A stretch of 64,000 nt of DNA, taken from the NCBI RefSeq assembly GCF_020731145.1, contig NZ_JAJFZN010000004.1, positions 479,202 to 543,201 of the forward strand, read 5' to 3'. The notes under the pieces were generated by a model. The model was not told where the DNA came from, ran no database searches, and saw nothing but the letters and a program-made list of their open reading frames with translations. Shown in pieces: positions 9,062 through 18,714 of this stretch (its first letter is position 1; each line of letters begins with the position of its first letter). Both the position numbers and the translations under genes were made by a program. This stretch comes from Sneathiella sp. HT1-7. GTDB lineage: Bacteria > Pseudomonadota > Alphaproteobacteria > Sneathiellales > Sneathiellaceae.

Positions 9062-10242
9062 TCCCCACCTTCCTTCTCAGGGTTTAGCGTGTAAGGCAAG
9101 CGCGCATTTTCCTCAATATTTTCTTTCGCGGCCGCTTCCCGCTTTCGTTTTAATCCAATTTCCGCAATTTCTAGAAATGCCTCTGAGCGAAACCACATAC
9201 TGTGAAATGCCGGCTCCATACCGACGCCCCGCTCAACCTTATGCTGCCCGGTCGTGCCAAAGTTAACGGCGGCTCTCCCCTGCCTGATCGCCATCTCAAT
9301 CGTCTGGTATATTCCCAGCTCAAAGTGCAGAAAACGTATGTTGCTCGTATGCCCCCAATGCTGGGCAAAAATTGTATCTTCACCTAGAAAACTAAGCTGC
9401 ATGGCGATCAGGTCATTTTCTTTATAGGCAAAGACAAGATCAAGCATCTCCGGCATCGTCCGGAAGATCTGTTCGAAATAAGCTTGATTATGCCAGATCT
9501 CTGTTTCATTCCGATGGTAAGTTGCGGCGTATAATACAAAAAAAGGTCCGGCTAGCTCAGCGGTTATATTGTGCCCGGAATATTGCTTGTAAGTAAGCCT
9601 CTCTGCGGCAACCTTTCTCCGCTCTCGGCGAATTTTGGTACGGTGGCGCGAAAGCATAATTGCCAGAAAATCCTCAAAGCTGTCCATACCCTGATTGCGC
9701 CAAACATAGGCGTTGCCTTCGCTCTTCATGAAACCGCCAGATTCAGTTGTGTCCCATTCCGGCGCTGTCATATAGGCGATCTGTACAGATGAGGCACTGT
9801 CTTTTTCCGCTTGTTGCCTGAGCGCCGCCAGAAGGACAAGTCGGGCTTCCTCCTCATCCACGCCAGCACGCACCAACAAGCGCGGCCCGGAAATAGGAGT
9901 CATGGGCACCTCAACCTGAAGCTTCGGATAATAAGGTCCGACAGCCCGATTGTGCGCCATGGCAAGGCCAAGGTCGATACCAAGCTCACCTTCTGAATGA
10001 TCCTTTAGATAGGCCGGCGCTGCGGCAATAATGTCGCTTTTCTGGTCACGCAGTATGATATGCCGAGGATGAAATCCGTTCTCTGGACTAGCAATGCCGT
10101 TTTCTTCCAGCGCGAGCAAGTGACTGTGCCGCACATATGGATTTTCCGAACCGGCACAGCGATCCCAATCATCGGCAGAAATATCCGCGATGGACGTATG
10201 AACAGAAACAGTTCTTGTACCGATATGGAAGGACGCGTTCAA
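9058..10242 (-). CDS. COG3146/DUF482-type GNAT-fold N-acyltransferase
   Basis: 394 residues resembling the COG3146 predicted acyltransferases, which have a GNAT/FemAB-like fold. Typical features are the SRHRTKIRRERRK basic helix in the middle (residues about 206-218), the MTAPEWD segment, and the late GTTGQHKVERGV region. These proteins are thought to transfer acyl or aminoacyl groups to amines. Here the gene is coupled by 4-base overlaps to a thioesterase and a gamma-glutamyltranspeptidase-like gene. It could use the thioester formed on the adjacent carrier protein as acyl donor; this is inference, since the family has little biochemistry. Confidence 0.65.
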   Translation of the reverse strand: MNASFHIGTRTVSVHTSIADISADDWDRCAGSENPYVRHSHLLALEENGIASPENGFHPRHIILRDQKSDIIAAAPAYLKDHSEGELGIDLGLAMAHNRAVGPYYPKLQVEVPMTPISGPRLLVRAGVDEEEARLVLLAALRQQAEKDSASSVQIAYMTAPEWDTTESGGFMKSEGNAYVWRNQGMDSFEDFLAIMLSRHRTKIRRERRKVAAERLTYKQYSGHNITAELAGPFFVLYAATYHRNETEIWHNQAYFEQIFRTMPEMLDLVFAYKENDLIAMQLSFLGEDTIFAQHWGHTSNIRFLHFELGIYQTIEMAIRQGRAAVNFGTTGQHKVERGVGMEPAFHSMWFRSEAFLEIAEIGLKRKREAAAKENIEENARLPYTLNPEKEGGE

Positions 10243-11993
10243 CTGGCCGCCTTTCCTTTGTTGGAACGTTGCCTGATACGCTGACCGCTGGCACGACGTG
10301 GATCACCAACGGCTTCAAGCTTGCCATCCAGATCACAGGAAACCAGACAGATGGACGGCTGTGAAATTCCGCCCGTCTTGCCATGCACCGATTTATGTCC
10401 ACGCTCGGAAAGCGCCGTCAAAATTGCATCAGGGATTTCCTCCTCTGCAACAACCTTGCCAGCAAAAGAGAGGTGAGGCTCGGTCGACGCAGGAACGCTA
10501 TGAGTGAATACACGCGGCGATTTCACCGCATCGTTCAGGCTGAGGTCGTGAGCAAGATGATGTGTCAGGGCTTGTGCCATGGCCTGTAGCTGCAAATCCG
10601 CGCCGGGCCCTCCACCGGCGATATGGCGACCAACTGCATCCCGGAAGATAAGTGGATAGGCACTGACTCGGGGTCGTTTCCCAGCCCGAAGGCGCGCCGG
10701 ATGTTCCGCGGCGGTATAGCTTTGCGCTCCTCTCGTCGAGATGACAAAGCCGAGTTCTGGCACGACAGGACCGTCGAAAGACGGATCGCTTGGTGTTGAG
10801 GCAAAGATATTGCCCGCGCCGTCGATAACCGCCGCAACAGAGGTATCAAGAGTTATGGCTTTCTCACCCGTATCGGTCGGTGAAACCCGCTTCGGAGTTG
10901 CCACCATCCCTATTTCACCGGCAGCAGGCAATGGGTGGATTGCTTCCTCCATGCTAATCAGCGCGGCTCGATGTGCGGCGTAATCAGGCGAAAGTAATAT
11001 GTCGAACGGCACATCCACAAAATCCGGATCCCCGTAATAAGCTTCCCGATCCACCAGAGCCAACTTCAACGCCTCTATTATTACATGGCACGCGCCAATG
11101 GATTGAGGCGCTTGGTCGGCAATGCCAGTTGACTCAAGTATTTGCAACGCCTGTGAAAGGGCTGGACCTTGCGTCCAGCTTCCAGGCGTGAAAAGACTGC
11201 CGCCAAAAACACTTGCCTCGGTCGGATAGACAACCGGGGTGTGATGCGCTGCGAGATCCGCATGAGAAAGCCATCCATCATACGCCTTGACATGACGGAT
11301 CATGGCATCAGCGATTTCGCCTTTGTAAAAAGCATCCCGCACGGCTTGCAGCCCGCCTGTGCGCCCTGATGTCAAAGCACCCTTTTTGTCTGCATCTATC
11401 AGGAGGCGGATTGTATTGGCAAGCTCAGGCAGACGGAAAGTCTGCCCAAGTTCAACCGGAGCATCACCCGGAAGCCAGACACGGGCGTTATCATCACTGA
11501 TGCGTCGGTAGTAACGCTCAAACTGGGTGGAGCAGGAAACGAGATCCTCATGCGCGGGAAATCCACTTGCCGCAAGGCCCTCCGCAGGTGCCGCGAGATC
11601 GGCAAAGCTCATGGTTCCGAACCGCTCGAGCGCTGTCAGCCAGGCATCTGGCGCCGCAGGAACAACGGTTCTCAAAATACCTTGCGGAATTCGGCCTCGG
11701 TGTTTCTCTTCAAAATAGCCAGGATTAGCACTGGCGGGCCAGCGCCCGGCCCCCTCGATAGAAAAATACCGGTTCTCATTCGCGATATAAACGAGGATAG
11801 GTGCAACACCGCCGAACTGGACCTGCTCCGAATGTAAAACAGTGAGCGCAATGGACGCTGCAACACCAGCGTCAACGGCATTTCCGCCGGCATCCAACAC
11901 ATCTGAGGCAATTCCGGCGGCAATATCGTGCCCCACAGAAACAGCGTAACTATTACTAGTAATGGCGTTCTGGATTCCGCTTTGACTACTCAT
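10239..11993 (-). CDS. gamma-glutamyltranspeptidase-like Ntn hydrolase
   Basis: 584 residues, the usual length of the family. Early sequence shows the GGNAVDAGVAA block of gamma-glutamyltranspeptidases. The autocatalytic cleavage point is predicted before Thr384 in LDTSVAAVID, giving a large and a small subunit. No convincing signal peptide is seen, so the enzyme may be cytoplasmic, unlike classical periplasmic GGT. The small-subunit residues after the nucleophile are not the usual TTH, so gamma-glutamyl specificity is uncertain; a cephalosporin-acylase or oxamate-amidohydrolase-like role is possible. It is the first gene of the four-gene operon and overlaps the acyltransferase by 4 bases. 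Confidence 0.72.
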   Translation of the reverse strand: MSSQSGIQNAITSNSYAVSVGHDIAAGIASDVLDAGGNAVDAGVAASIALTVLHSEQVQFGGVAPILVYIANENRYFSIEGAGRWPASANPGYFEEKHRGRIPQGILRTVVPAAPDAWLTALERFGTMSFADLAAPAEGLAASGFPAHEDLVSCSTQFERYYRRISDDNARVWLPGDAPVELGQTFRLPELANTIRLLIDADKKGALTSGRTGGLQAVRDAFYKGEIADAMIRHVKAYDGWLSHADLAAHHTPVVYPTEASVFGGSLFTPGSWTQGPALSQALQILESTGIADQAPQSIGACHVIIEALKLALVDREAYYGDPDFVDVPFDILLSPDYAAHRAALISMEEAIHPLPAAGEIGMVATPKRVSPTDTGEKAITLDTSVAAVIDGAGNIFASTPSDPSFDGPVVPELGFVISTRGAQSYTAAEHPARLRAGKRPRVSAYPLIFRDAVGRHIAGGGPGADLQLQAMAQALTHHLAHDLSLNDAVKSPRVFTHSVPASTEPHLSFAGKVVAEEEIPDAILTALSERGHKSVHGKTGGISQPSICLVSCDLDGKLEAVGDPRRASGQRIRQRSNKGKAAS

Positions 11994-12166
11994 TCAGATT
12001 ACTGTGGCCATGTTAGCCCGGCCATTCCCGCATTAAAAATCGGACTATGCCACAGATTCCATTAAATTTTTCTTTATTTGTCCACTGTTTTTAAATGATT
12101 GTGGCGATCTCTCCACACCACGCAAAACGACCTAAACTTGCGTCAATAACATCGTAGAAAGTTGTT

Positions 12167-12201
12167 GCTCACGGGAAAGAGTCAGCCATTTTCCCGTGAG
12201 C
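12167..12201 (-). terminator. perfect 12-bp hairpin downstream of the CaiC-like ligase gene
   Basis: GCTCACGGGAAA and TTTCCCGTGAGC are exact inverted repeats separated by 11 bases. The hairpin begins 32 bases beyond the ligase stop, in the 239-base gap before the gamma-glutamyltranspeptidase-like gene. The downstream T-run is weak, so it may be a transcript end or an RNA-stabilising structure. Confidence 0.6.
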
Positions 12202-12232
12202 AAAACTCACCATCTGATTGTCCGGATAATCT

Positions 12233-13861
12233 CTAGCGCCAAACGTTATCGGCACGGTCGAAACTATTGTCGCGCAAATCACCGTCGCGCATTTTATTCT
12301 TCGCGATTTTACCTGTCGGTGTTCGTGGGAATTCATCAACATAAGAGTAGTAGCGCGGGACTTTAAAATCTGCCAAATGTTGGCCACAATGCGCAATGAT
12401 TTTCTCCGGCGGGCAATCTTCTGCCGTTGCGCCCTCCCGCAGCATAATGCAGACTTTCACCTCTTCGCGGCGCATAGGATCGGGAACGGAAAGAGCCGCG
12501 GCCTCTTCAATTTCATCCATGCCACGCAAGACTGCTTCGACTTCCCGAGCAGATATATTCTCTCCCGCCCGCTTGATCATGTCCTTGATCCGGCCGACGA
12601 TGTAATAGTATCCATTCTCATCCTGCTGAAATATGTCGCCCGTACGGAACCATTTCCCGCGAAAACTTTCTGCATTCGCTTCAGGGCGTTTATAATACCC
12701 CCACAATATAGCCGGACCGGAAACCCATAGTTCGCCGGGCTCTCCTTGCGGGACATCATTGCCTTCTTCATCGACAATACGCACTTCACGAAAGGGCGAC
12801 GGCAATCCACAAGCTTCTGACCCTGCCATATGAGTGGCTTCTGCCGGCAATGAAATACCGCTGCCAATTTCTGTCATGCCGAAAGTATTGCGAGCAACTA
12901 GATTGAAACGCTTTTCTATTTCAATATTCGCATCCCCGCGCCAACCGAAGGCATTGACATATTTCAACTTAATGAGCTTGTCTTTTTCCGACGGCGGGAA
13001 TCTGGCGAGCGCAGGTTCTGGAAAAGCGCAATACTCAATTTCGAAATCAATGAGCCAATCGAAGAAATTCGTCAGGCTCATACGTGAGGCGATATGCGCT
13101 GTCCCGCCCAAGCACATTGTCATCAGGAACTGCCATTGCCCATCCATATAAAAGAATGGAGCCCAAATCAGGGTTTGCTTGATCTGGAATGGCCGCCCCC
13201 TTTGCAACGCAGCGCAATGGGCAAGCAGCACCCAATACTCATGAGTCAGCATACATCCTTTCGGAAAACCGGTTGTACCGGACGTATACTGCAAATTCAC
13301 AAGATCCGTTGACGTGACACGCGACGGTGCCGCGAATTCACTCGGGCCATTATCATGCAGTTCTTGCCAGTTGAGGTGCCCTTCGGGCGTTTCGCCGCGA
13401 ACAATTATTCTGTCCCGTGCAAGCAGTGATGGCCAATCTGGCATATTATCCAGACGTTCCAGAAAGCTTGAATCAATAATCATAAACTGTGCATCACTGT
13501 CGGCAAGGACAAAGTGCAGTTCTGCGCCAGTATAAGCAACATTTGTTGGCACCATAACCGCGCCCAGACGCCCAAGAGCAATCCAGCTGATGACAAATTC
13601 CTTTACGTTCGGAAGCATCACGGAAACATGTGTTCCCTTTCGGATACCAAGCGCCAGCAAGCTTCCTGCCAGACGGTCCGCAGATTGGTCAAGACCGCGA
13701 TAGGTAAGTTTTTCTCCGTCATCAAAATAGTCGCCCAATAACTGGTCTCCCAGCGTATTGGCGCGTTCGCGAACAAACGCGCCAAGTGTATCCGGAAAAT
13801 CAATTTCTGCCGCCAGGCGATGGACTTCTGCCATCCCTTTATGTCCATTATCGTAAGTCAT
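12233..13861 (-). CDS. AMP-forming acyl-CoA ligase, CaiC-like
   Basis: 542 residues with the ATP-binding motif YTSGTTGFPKG, the FGMTEIGSG adenylate motif, the FRTGDIF turn and a terminal PRTPTGKIAKNKM lysine motif. The spacing is that of class I acyl-CoA synthetases. From memory it is closest to crotonobetaine/carnitine-CoA ligases (CaiC) and similar short-chain acid ligases. It is the last gene of an operon with a crotonase and a polyamine-type importer, so it probably makes the CoA thioester of the imported acid before the crotonase acts. An RBS-like AGGTTCGAG precedes the ATG. Confidence 0.75.
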   Translation of the reverse strand: MTYDNGHKGMAEVHRLAAEIDFPDTLGAFVRERANTLGDQLLGDYFDDGEKLTYRGLDQSADRLAGSLLALGIRKGTHVSVMLPNVKEFVISWIALGRLGAVMVPTNVAYTGAELHFVLADSDAQFMIIDSSFLERLDNMPDWPSLLARDRIIVRGETPEGHLNWQELHDNGPSEFAAPSRVTSTDLVNLQYTSGTTGFPKGCMLTHEYWVLLAHCAALQRGRPFQIKQTLIWAPFFYMDGQWQFLMTMCLGGTAHIASRMSLTNFFDWLIDFEIEYCAFPEPALARFPPSEKDKLIKLKYVNAFGWRGDANIEIEKRFNLVARNTFGMTEIGSGISLPAEATHMAGSEACGLPSPFREVRIVDEEGNDVPQGEPGELWVSGPAILWGYYKRPEANAESFRGKWFRTGDIFQQDENGYYYIVGRIKDMIKRAGENISAREVEAVLRGMDEIEEAAALSVPDPMRREEVKVCIMLREGATAEDCPPEKIIAHCGQHLADFKVPRYYSYVDEFPRTPTGKIAKNKMRDGDLRDNSFDRADNVWR

Positions 13862-13917
13862 CTCGAACCTTTTAATGTTTTCAATCTAATTCGCTGAAAT
13901 TTCCGGATTATCCGATC

Positions 13918-14721
13918 CTACTTTTGCTCTGGCGCATTCGGATCCAGTGGCGTTCCACTCACATTGTCGCCCGTCAGATACGCAGCGCGTTGAAGCCGAT
14001 AGAGGTGGCTCATATATCCATGTGTATCACGTTTGGACATGTCCATACTGCGATAAAAACCTTCCATTTCCACCCGAACGGCGATCGGTGGATAAGACGC
14101 AATTTTCTCGGCAATTTCCATGGCGCGCGGCAACAATTTGTCCTGATCAACAATTTCATTGATCAATCCAAATTTGAGCGCATCTTCAACAGACAAGGGC
14201 TCTCCTTCCAGAACCATGGACATGGCAATAGCAGGAGGCAAATGCCGCCACAATTGTGTCGCTGCACCGGCACCACCCATTCCGTATTTGATTTCCGGCA
14301 ACCCAAACCAAGCATTTGGAGAGGCCAAGCGAATATCCATCAAAAGAATTGAATAAATAAATGCCATGCCGAGCGCAGGTCCGTTTAGTGCACCAACAAT
14401 TGGTTTGTATCTGTCGATTGTGCGCATATCACGTTCCCAACCGGGCCGGGTTTGCGCACTCGCATCTGTTGAGCGCTGGAAATGGGCGGTTAAAGTGTCA
14501 TGAAGGGTATCCTGACTCCAGTCATTCTTAATATCATCGCCCCCGCTGAAAGCCTGAGTTCCGGCGCCAGTGAGAACACCTGCATGAATACTGGAATCTT
14601 TGAGAAAGTCCTCCATGTAATCATAGAGCTCCTTATGCATCGGCGGCGTGATCTGGTTGACCTTCCCGTTTTCAAACGTAAAGACGGCCACATTTCCCAC
14701 TTTTTCATATTTTACAGGCAT
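13918..14721 (-). CDS. enoyl-CoA hydratase/isomerase family protein (crotonase)
   Basis: 267 residues with the crotonase oxyanion-hole segments: AFSGGDDIK near residue 57-65 and the KPIVGALNGPALGMA block near 109-123. The C-terminal helix matches the family length. It lies 39 bases downstream of the permease gene and 56 bases upstream of the CaiC-like ligase, within one transcription unit. Hydration, isomerisation or hydrolysis of the CoA ester made by the ligase is the likely job. The family is too broad to name a substrate; a CaiD-like role is one possibility. Confidence 0.8.
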   Translation of the reverse strand: MPVKYEKVGNVAVFTFENGKVNQITPPMHKELYDYMEDFLKDSSIHAGVLTGAGTQAFSGGDDIKNDWSQDTLHDTLTAHFQRSTDASAQTRPGWERDMRTIDRYKPIVGALNGPALGMAFIYSILLMDIRLASPNAWFGLPEIKYGMGGAGAATQLWRHLPPAIAMSMVLEGEPLSVEDALKFGLINEIVDQDKLLPRAMEIAEKIASYPPIAVRVEMEGFYRSMDMSKRDTHGYMSHLYRLQRAAYLTGDNVSGTPLDPNAPEQK

Positions 14722-14760
14722 TTAGTTACTCACTTTTCTGGTTGGTTTTAGTTTTTTTGG

Positions 14761-15564
14761 CTAGTTATTTGAAATATTGACACTTCGCCGACGCAGTATT
14801 TCCGCCGCGCCCATACCAATTATTGACGCGACGATTAGGATGCTGGAAACCGCTGCAATCGTCGGACGCATTTCCAGTTTCAGGTCAGCCCATATGCGCA
14901 TTGGCAGCGTTTGTTGACCGCTCATCATGAATTCGGCAATGATGAGTTCGTCGAAGGATACAAAGAAGGAAAAGACCGCAGCTGCGACTATTCCCGGCAA
15001 AAGGCTCGGAAAGGCTGCTGAAAAAAAAGCGCGAACCGGTCCGGCACCAAGAACACGTGCGGCACGCTCATATGTCGGATCCAGTTGCCGATGACTCGCG
15101 CCGACAATTAGAAAAACGAACGGGAATGCAATGGTCGCATGGGCAAACGCAAGCGTAATTGCGTTATCTTCAATGCCGAGACGGATCGCAAATATAAACA
15201 TCCCCAAAGAGATGAATATATGCGGCACAATGATGGGCGATGTAATGAAATAGGTCAGCAGGTTTTTGGATCGCAGAACTTGTCGTTCCAGCACCAGCAC
15301 GGCCAATGTTCCGACCACAGTCGACACGACACAGGCTATCAATCCAACCTTCAGCGACAACAAAGTTGCCTCAACCCATCCGGAATCCCCGAAATAGGTT
15401 TCATACCAAAGCACTCCTAGATTACTCGGCGGAAAGCGCAAGAACGGATTGTTACTAAAGGATATCGGAATGACGATAAATATCGGAAATACGAGATACA
15501 GAATGACGACAAGGAAATAGCCGGTCAAGAGGAATTTCGACAAATTGAAGGGCTTCTTGTTCAT
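14761..15564 (-). CDS. ABC transporter permease, PotC-type
   Basis: 267 residues with about six hydrophobic spans and the cytoplasmic coupling motif around ERAARVLGAGPVRAFFSAAFP. This is the EAA loop that docks to the ATPase. It matches the second permease of spermidine/putrescine-type importers. The start overlaps the preceding permease stop by 4 bases (ATGA), with GGAGG eleven bases upstream. It works in the inner membrane with the genes at 15561-18696. Confidence 0.85.
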   Translation of the reverse strand: MNKKPFNLSKFLLTGYFLVVILYLVFPIFIVIPISFSNNPFLRFPPSNLGVLWYETYFGDSGWVEATLLSLKVGLIACVVSTVVGTLAVLVLERQVLRSKNLLTYFITSPIIVPHIFISLGMFIFAIRLGIEDNAITLAFAHATIAFPFVFLIVGASHRQLDPTYERAARVLGAGPVRAFFSAAFPSLLPGIVAAAVFSFFVSFDELIIAEFMMSGQQTLPMRIWADLKLEMRPTIAAVSSILIVASIIGMGAAEILRRRSVNISNN

Positions 15565-16406
15565 GCGTGTCCTCCGCCAACGAGGCGTCTTATAAGTATT
15601 TTTGAAAGCCGCTTAATGATGATTACGCATAGGACCGTCCCGATGAGCAGAACGATGGAGATGGCGGCGGCAAAGCCCCAGTTCAACTGTTGGACCTGAA
15701 ACTCGATCAGGTTCGCCATCATGATATCCTTTCGCCCCCCAACGAGAGCGGGCGTAATGAAGAAACCCATCGACAGCATGAAGACGATAATGGCTCCGGT
15801 GACAGTGCCGTCTAAGCTCAAGGGAAGGAATACGCGCCGTATGGCCTGCCAGGGTTTTGCTCCCAGAATGCGCGCCGCACGCATAAGGTCCAGGTCAATT
15901 TCGGTCATCGCGCTGTAGCAGGTAACGATCTGGATCGGCAATAATATCTGCACCATGGCAACATAAACTGCGCCCGTTGTGAAAAGCATCTTCACCGGCT
16001 CATCTGTAAAGCCAAGACCAATCAAGAGAGCGTTGATCATCCCTTCCCGCCCCAAGACGACCATCCAGGCGTAGGAACGAATTAGGACACTCATCCACAG
16101 TGGAATAAATACCAGGAACAGGAAAAATATCTGTTGTTTACGGGGCCGCTGCACGATGAAATAAGAAATCGGATAAGCTATGACGGCACAAATCAAGGCC
16201 ACAATAACAGACAGCCTGATTGTACGCCAAAGGACGTCCAGATAGACGTTGCTCCCCAGTAGCTTCGCAAAATGTTTTGTGGTGAATTCCGGGTCATAAA
16301 CACTCGCCCGAAGGATGTCTAACGTTGGAATGAGAAAGAACGCCACCAGCATAAATAATGCCGGCCAAAGCAACCACGTACTCGTAAATTTCTTTTTAGC
16401 GTTCAC
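15561..16406 (-). CDS. ABC transporter permease, PotB-type
   Basis: 281 residues with about six membrane spans and an EAA loop MRAARILGAKPWQAI. The chosen start is the GTG at 16406, which has AGGAG eight bases upstream. An ATG at 16442 would add 12 residues but lies inside the hairpin between this gene and the binding-protein gene. This is the first permease of the PotABCD-like importer. Confidence 0.85.
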   Translation of the reverse strand: MNAKKKFTSTWLLWPALFMLVAFFLIPTLDILRASVYDPEFTTKHFAKLLGSNVYLDVLWRTIRLSVIVALICAVIAYPISYFIVQRPRKQQIFFLFLVFIPLWMSVLIRSYAWMVVLGREGMINALLIGLGFTDEPVKMLFTTGAVYVAMVQILLPIQIVTCYSAMTEIDLDLMRAARILGAKPWQAIRRVFLPLSLDGTVTGAIIVFMLSMGFFITPALVGGRKDIMMANLIEFQVQQLNWGFAAAISIVLLIGTVLCVIIIKRLSKILIRRLVGGGHA

Positions 16407-16422
16407 GTCTCTATCTCCTAAA

Positions 16423-16461
16423 ATCGTGTCTGGCAGGTACAAATTTATCGCCAGACACGAT
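16423..16461 (-). terminator. 12-bp perfect hairpin between binding-protein and permease genes
   Basis: ATCGTGTCTGGC and GCCAGACACGAT are exact inverted repeats with a 15-base loop. They lie between the solute-binding-protein stop and the permease RBS, followed on the transcript by UUUUAGGAG. It fits an intercistronic attenuator or 3'-end stabiliser that gives more binding protein than permease; this is inference. Confidence 0.6.
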
Positions 16462-16476
16462 CAATACTATTGAGGT

Positions 16477-17547
16477 CTACTGTAGGAGCCACTCGGTCCA
16501 GCGTTCCTGGATTGCATCGAGATTTTCAGCCCAAAACTCTGCGCTAGCTGAAAACTGTACTTTCTGGTTCGCTGGAAATGTGGGCATGTTCGCTGCCATC
16601 TTTGGATCCATTCCGTCAAACAGACCCGGCGCCCATCCTGGATAAGGTAGGTGAGTCACATATTCACGCATACGGTCGGCACTTGTTGTCCGGAACTTGA
16701 CGTACTCGGTCGCCTCTTTTAAGTGTTCTGTTCCCTTTGGAATTGCGATGTAGGACTTGTGCATAGCCCCACCGTTCCAAACAATTTCTGCCGGAATGCC
16801 GGACGAAACAAGTGTTGTTATACGGCCGTTATACGATGGGCAAAAGTAAACTTCGCCGTCGGACAGCAATTGAACAGATTGTGCACCGCTGGTCCACCAA
16901 GTGGTAATATGCGGCTTGATTTCATCCAGCTTTGCAAAGGCTCGATCAAGGCCTTCCTCGGTGCTTAGAACCTTATAGATGTCTTCTGCCGGCACGCCAT
17001 CCGCGAGCAAGGCAAATTCCAGATTATCTTCTGCACGTCCGCGTAAAGCACGCGGTCCCGGAAAATTCTCAACATCCCAAAAATCGGCCCAGCTTTCCAT
17101 TTTCTTGCCGTCAGGAAGCTTGTCTGTCCGAACGATCAGAACCTGGGAATATGCTGCATAGGCAACCCCGAATTCTTCGCGCGTGTCTGCGGGAAGTTGA
17201 TTGTCCGGATCTACCAAGCTGTAGTCAATTGCTTCAAACAGCCCCTTCTTAACGCCAAGCGGATAGTCAGAAGCGGAGACTTCCATGGCATCCCAAAGAA
17301 CGTTTCCGGATTTCACCATTGCTTCGAGCTGGGGCATACGCTTTGCTTCAGCCGCAACATGGTTGATTTTTGTGCCTGTGGCTTCGGTATAAGGCCCCCA
17401 CCAAACTTCCTTTGAGACCTTGCCAACAACACCGCCAGAACCACTAAATGTGATTTCCTTGTCCGCGGCGAGCGCCAGATTGGCACTCCCGGCAACAACA
17501 AGTGTAGCGACCGCTACCTTTGCGAATTGTTTTAGTAATTTTGTCAT
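16477..17547 (-). CDS. periplasmic solute-binding protein, spermidine/putrescine type
   Basis: 356 residues from the ATG at 17547, which has GGGGAGA about 6 bases upstream; a longer reading from 17583 lacks such a site. The N-terminus is a signal peptide (LLKQFAKVAVATLVVAG, cleavage likely after ALA). The mature part is a PotD/SBP_bac_8-type protein with the AKRMPQLEAMVKSGN region. It delivers substrate to the two permeases. The ligand may be a polyamine, but the ligase and crotonase in the operon suggest a carboxylate or betaine-like compound. Confidence 0.82.
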   Translation of the reverse strand: MTKLLKQFAKVAVATLVVAGSANLALAADKEITFSGSGGVVGKVSKEVWWGPYTEATGTKINHVAAEAKRMPQLEAMVKSGNVLWDAMEVSASDYPLGVKKGLFEAIDYSLVDPDNQLPADTREEFGVAYAAYSQVLIVRTDKLPDGKKMESWADFWDVENFPGPRALRGRAEDNLEFALLADGVPAEDIYKVLSTEEGLDRAFAKLDEIKPHITTWWTSGAQSVQLLSDGEVYFCPSYNGRITTLVSSGIPAEIVWNGGAMHKSYIAIPKGTEHLKEATEYVKFRTTSADRMREYVTHLPYPGWAPGLFDGMDPKMAANMPTFPANQKVQFSASAEFWAENLDAIQERWTEWLLQ

Positions 17548-17583
17548 ACATACTCTCCCCGAGTTGAATTGTTTAGCAATCAA

Positions 17584-18696
17584 TTACGTGTGCCCTGAAC
17601 CGTGGGTGCCTTCATCTAACGGGCGCGCGTCATTGATCGAAAATGCGAGTTTTAGTGATTCACCCCGAGCGAGAATAGGAACGCTGGGGCCACGGTGTTC
17701 TTGAAATAGCAGCGTCTTCCCCGTTGTGGTCCGGACGCTGTATTGAATGATATTCCCAAGGAATAAGTACTCTTCGACGGACGCATCAAAGATGATCACA
17801 TGGTCACTTGGTGATATGTCACGATGTAACTTTTCCGGCCGAAGACTGATCGAGTTTTGACCCTGCCCCCAGCTCTTGTCATTTTCCTGAAGTTCAAATT
17901 CAGCGTTGAGAGCGGGAAACCTAATGATTGAAGATGGCCCACGCTCAAAATCCACAATATTTGTCGTCCCGATAAAATCAGCGACATATTTTGAATTTGG
18001 TTCATCGTAAATACGGTCTGGTGTATCGATTTGGACAATTCGCCCCTCCCCCATGACCGCAATTCGATCTGAAAGCGCGAGTGCCTCACCCTGATCATGG
18101 GTAACAAACAGAATGGTGCATCCTAACTGTTTGTGGTAACGCTTGATTTCCAACTGCATGGCTTCACGCAGCTTCAAATCCAACGCGCCCAGAGGCTCGT
18201 CCATCAACAAAACTGATGGCTCAAATACAATCGCTCTTGCGAAGGCGACGCGCTGCCTTTGGCCACCTGATAGTTGATTTGGCATACGATCGCCAAAATC
18301 ATTGAGCTGCACCATCGCCAGACTTTCTCCCACCCGCCTCTTCACTTCATCTTGCGCCACTTTTCTCAACCGAAGTGGAAAAGCGACATTCTCAAATACA
18401 TTCATATGAGGGAATAAGGAGTAATTCTGGAATACCATTCCAATATTTCGCCGTTCCGGCGGCAAGCCGAGAATCGAATTTTTATTTACACGAACATCAC
18501 CTTCAGTCGCATCAACAAAGCCAGCAAGAACGTTCAAGGCCGTCGTTTTCCCCGAGCCACTTGGCCCCAATAAGGTAACGAATTCGCCCCGCTGAATAGA
18601 TAAATTGAAGTCAGAGAGAGCCTTAACCGCGCCGTAAGTTTTTGAAACACCGTCAAAGGTTACAGAAGCACCAAATTCCACGTCGCGCTCAATCAT
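17584..18696 (-). CDS. ABC transporter ATP-binding protein, PotA-type
   Basis: 370 residues from the ATG at 18696, preceded by TTGGGGC. The 30-codon longer frame runs through the direct-repeat operator region and is rejected. Walker A is GPSGSGKTT, the signature is LSGGQRQRVAFARA, Walker B is LLMDEPLGALD and the switch His is in FVTHDQGEA. A C-terminal TOBE-like domain follows. It is the first gene of the leftward importer operon and powers uptake with the permeases at 14761-16406. Confidence 0.88.
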   Translation of the reverse strand: MIERDVEFGASVTFDGVSKTYGAVKALSDFNLSIQRGEFVTLLGPSGSGKTTALNVLAGFVDATEGDVRVNKNSILGLPPERRNIGMVFQNYSLFPHMNVFENVAFPLRLRKVAQDEVKRRVGESLAMVQLNDFGDRMPNQLSGGQRQRVAFARAIVFEPSVLLMDEPLGALDLKLREAMQLEIKRYHKQLGCTILFVTHDQGEALALSDRIAVMGEGRIVQIDTPDRIYDEPNSKYVADFIGTTNIVDFERGPSSIIRFPALNAEFELQENDKSWGQGQNSISLRPEKLHRDISPSDHVIIFDASVEEYLFLGNIIQYSVRTTTGKTLLFQEHRGPSVPILARGESLKLAFSINDARPLDEGTHGSGHT

Positions 18697-18714
18697 GCTT
18701 GCCCCAAGGTTGTT

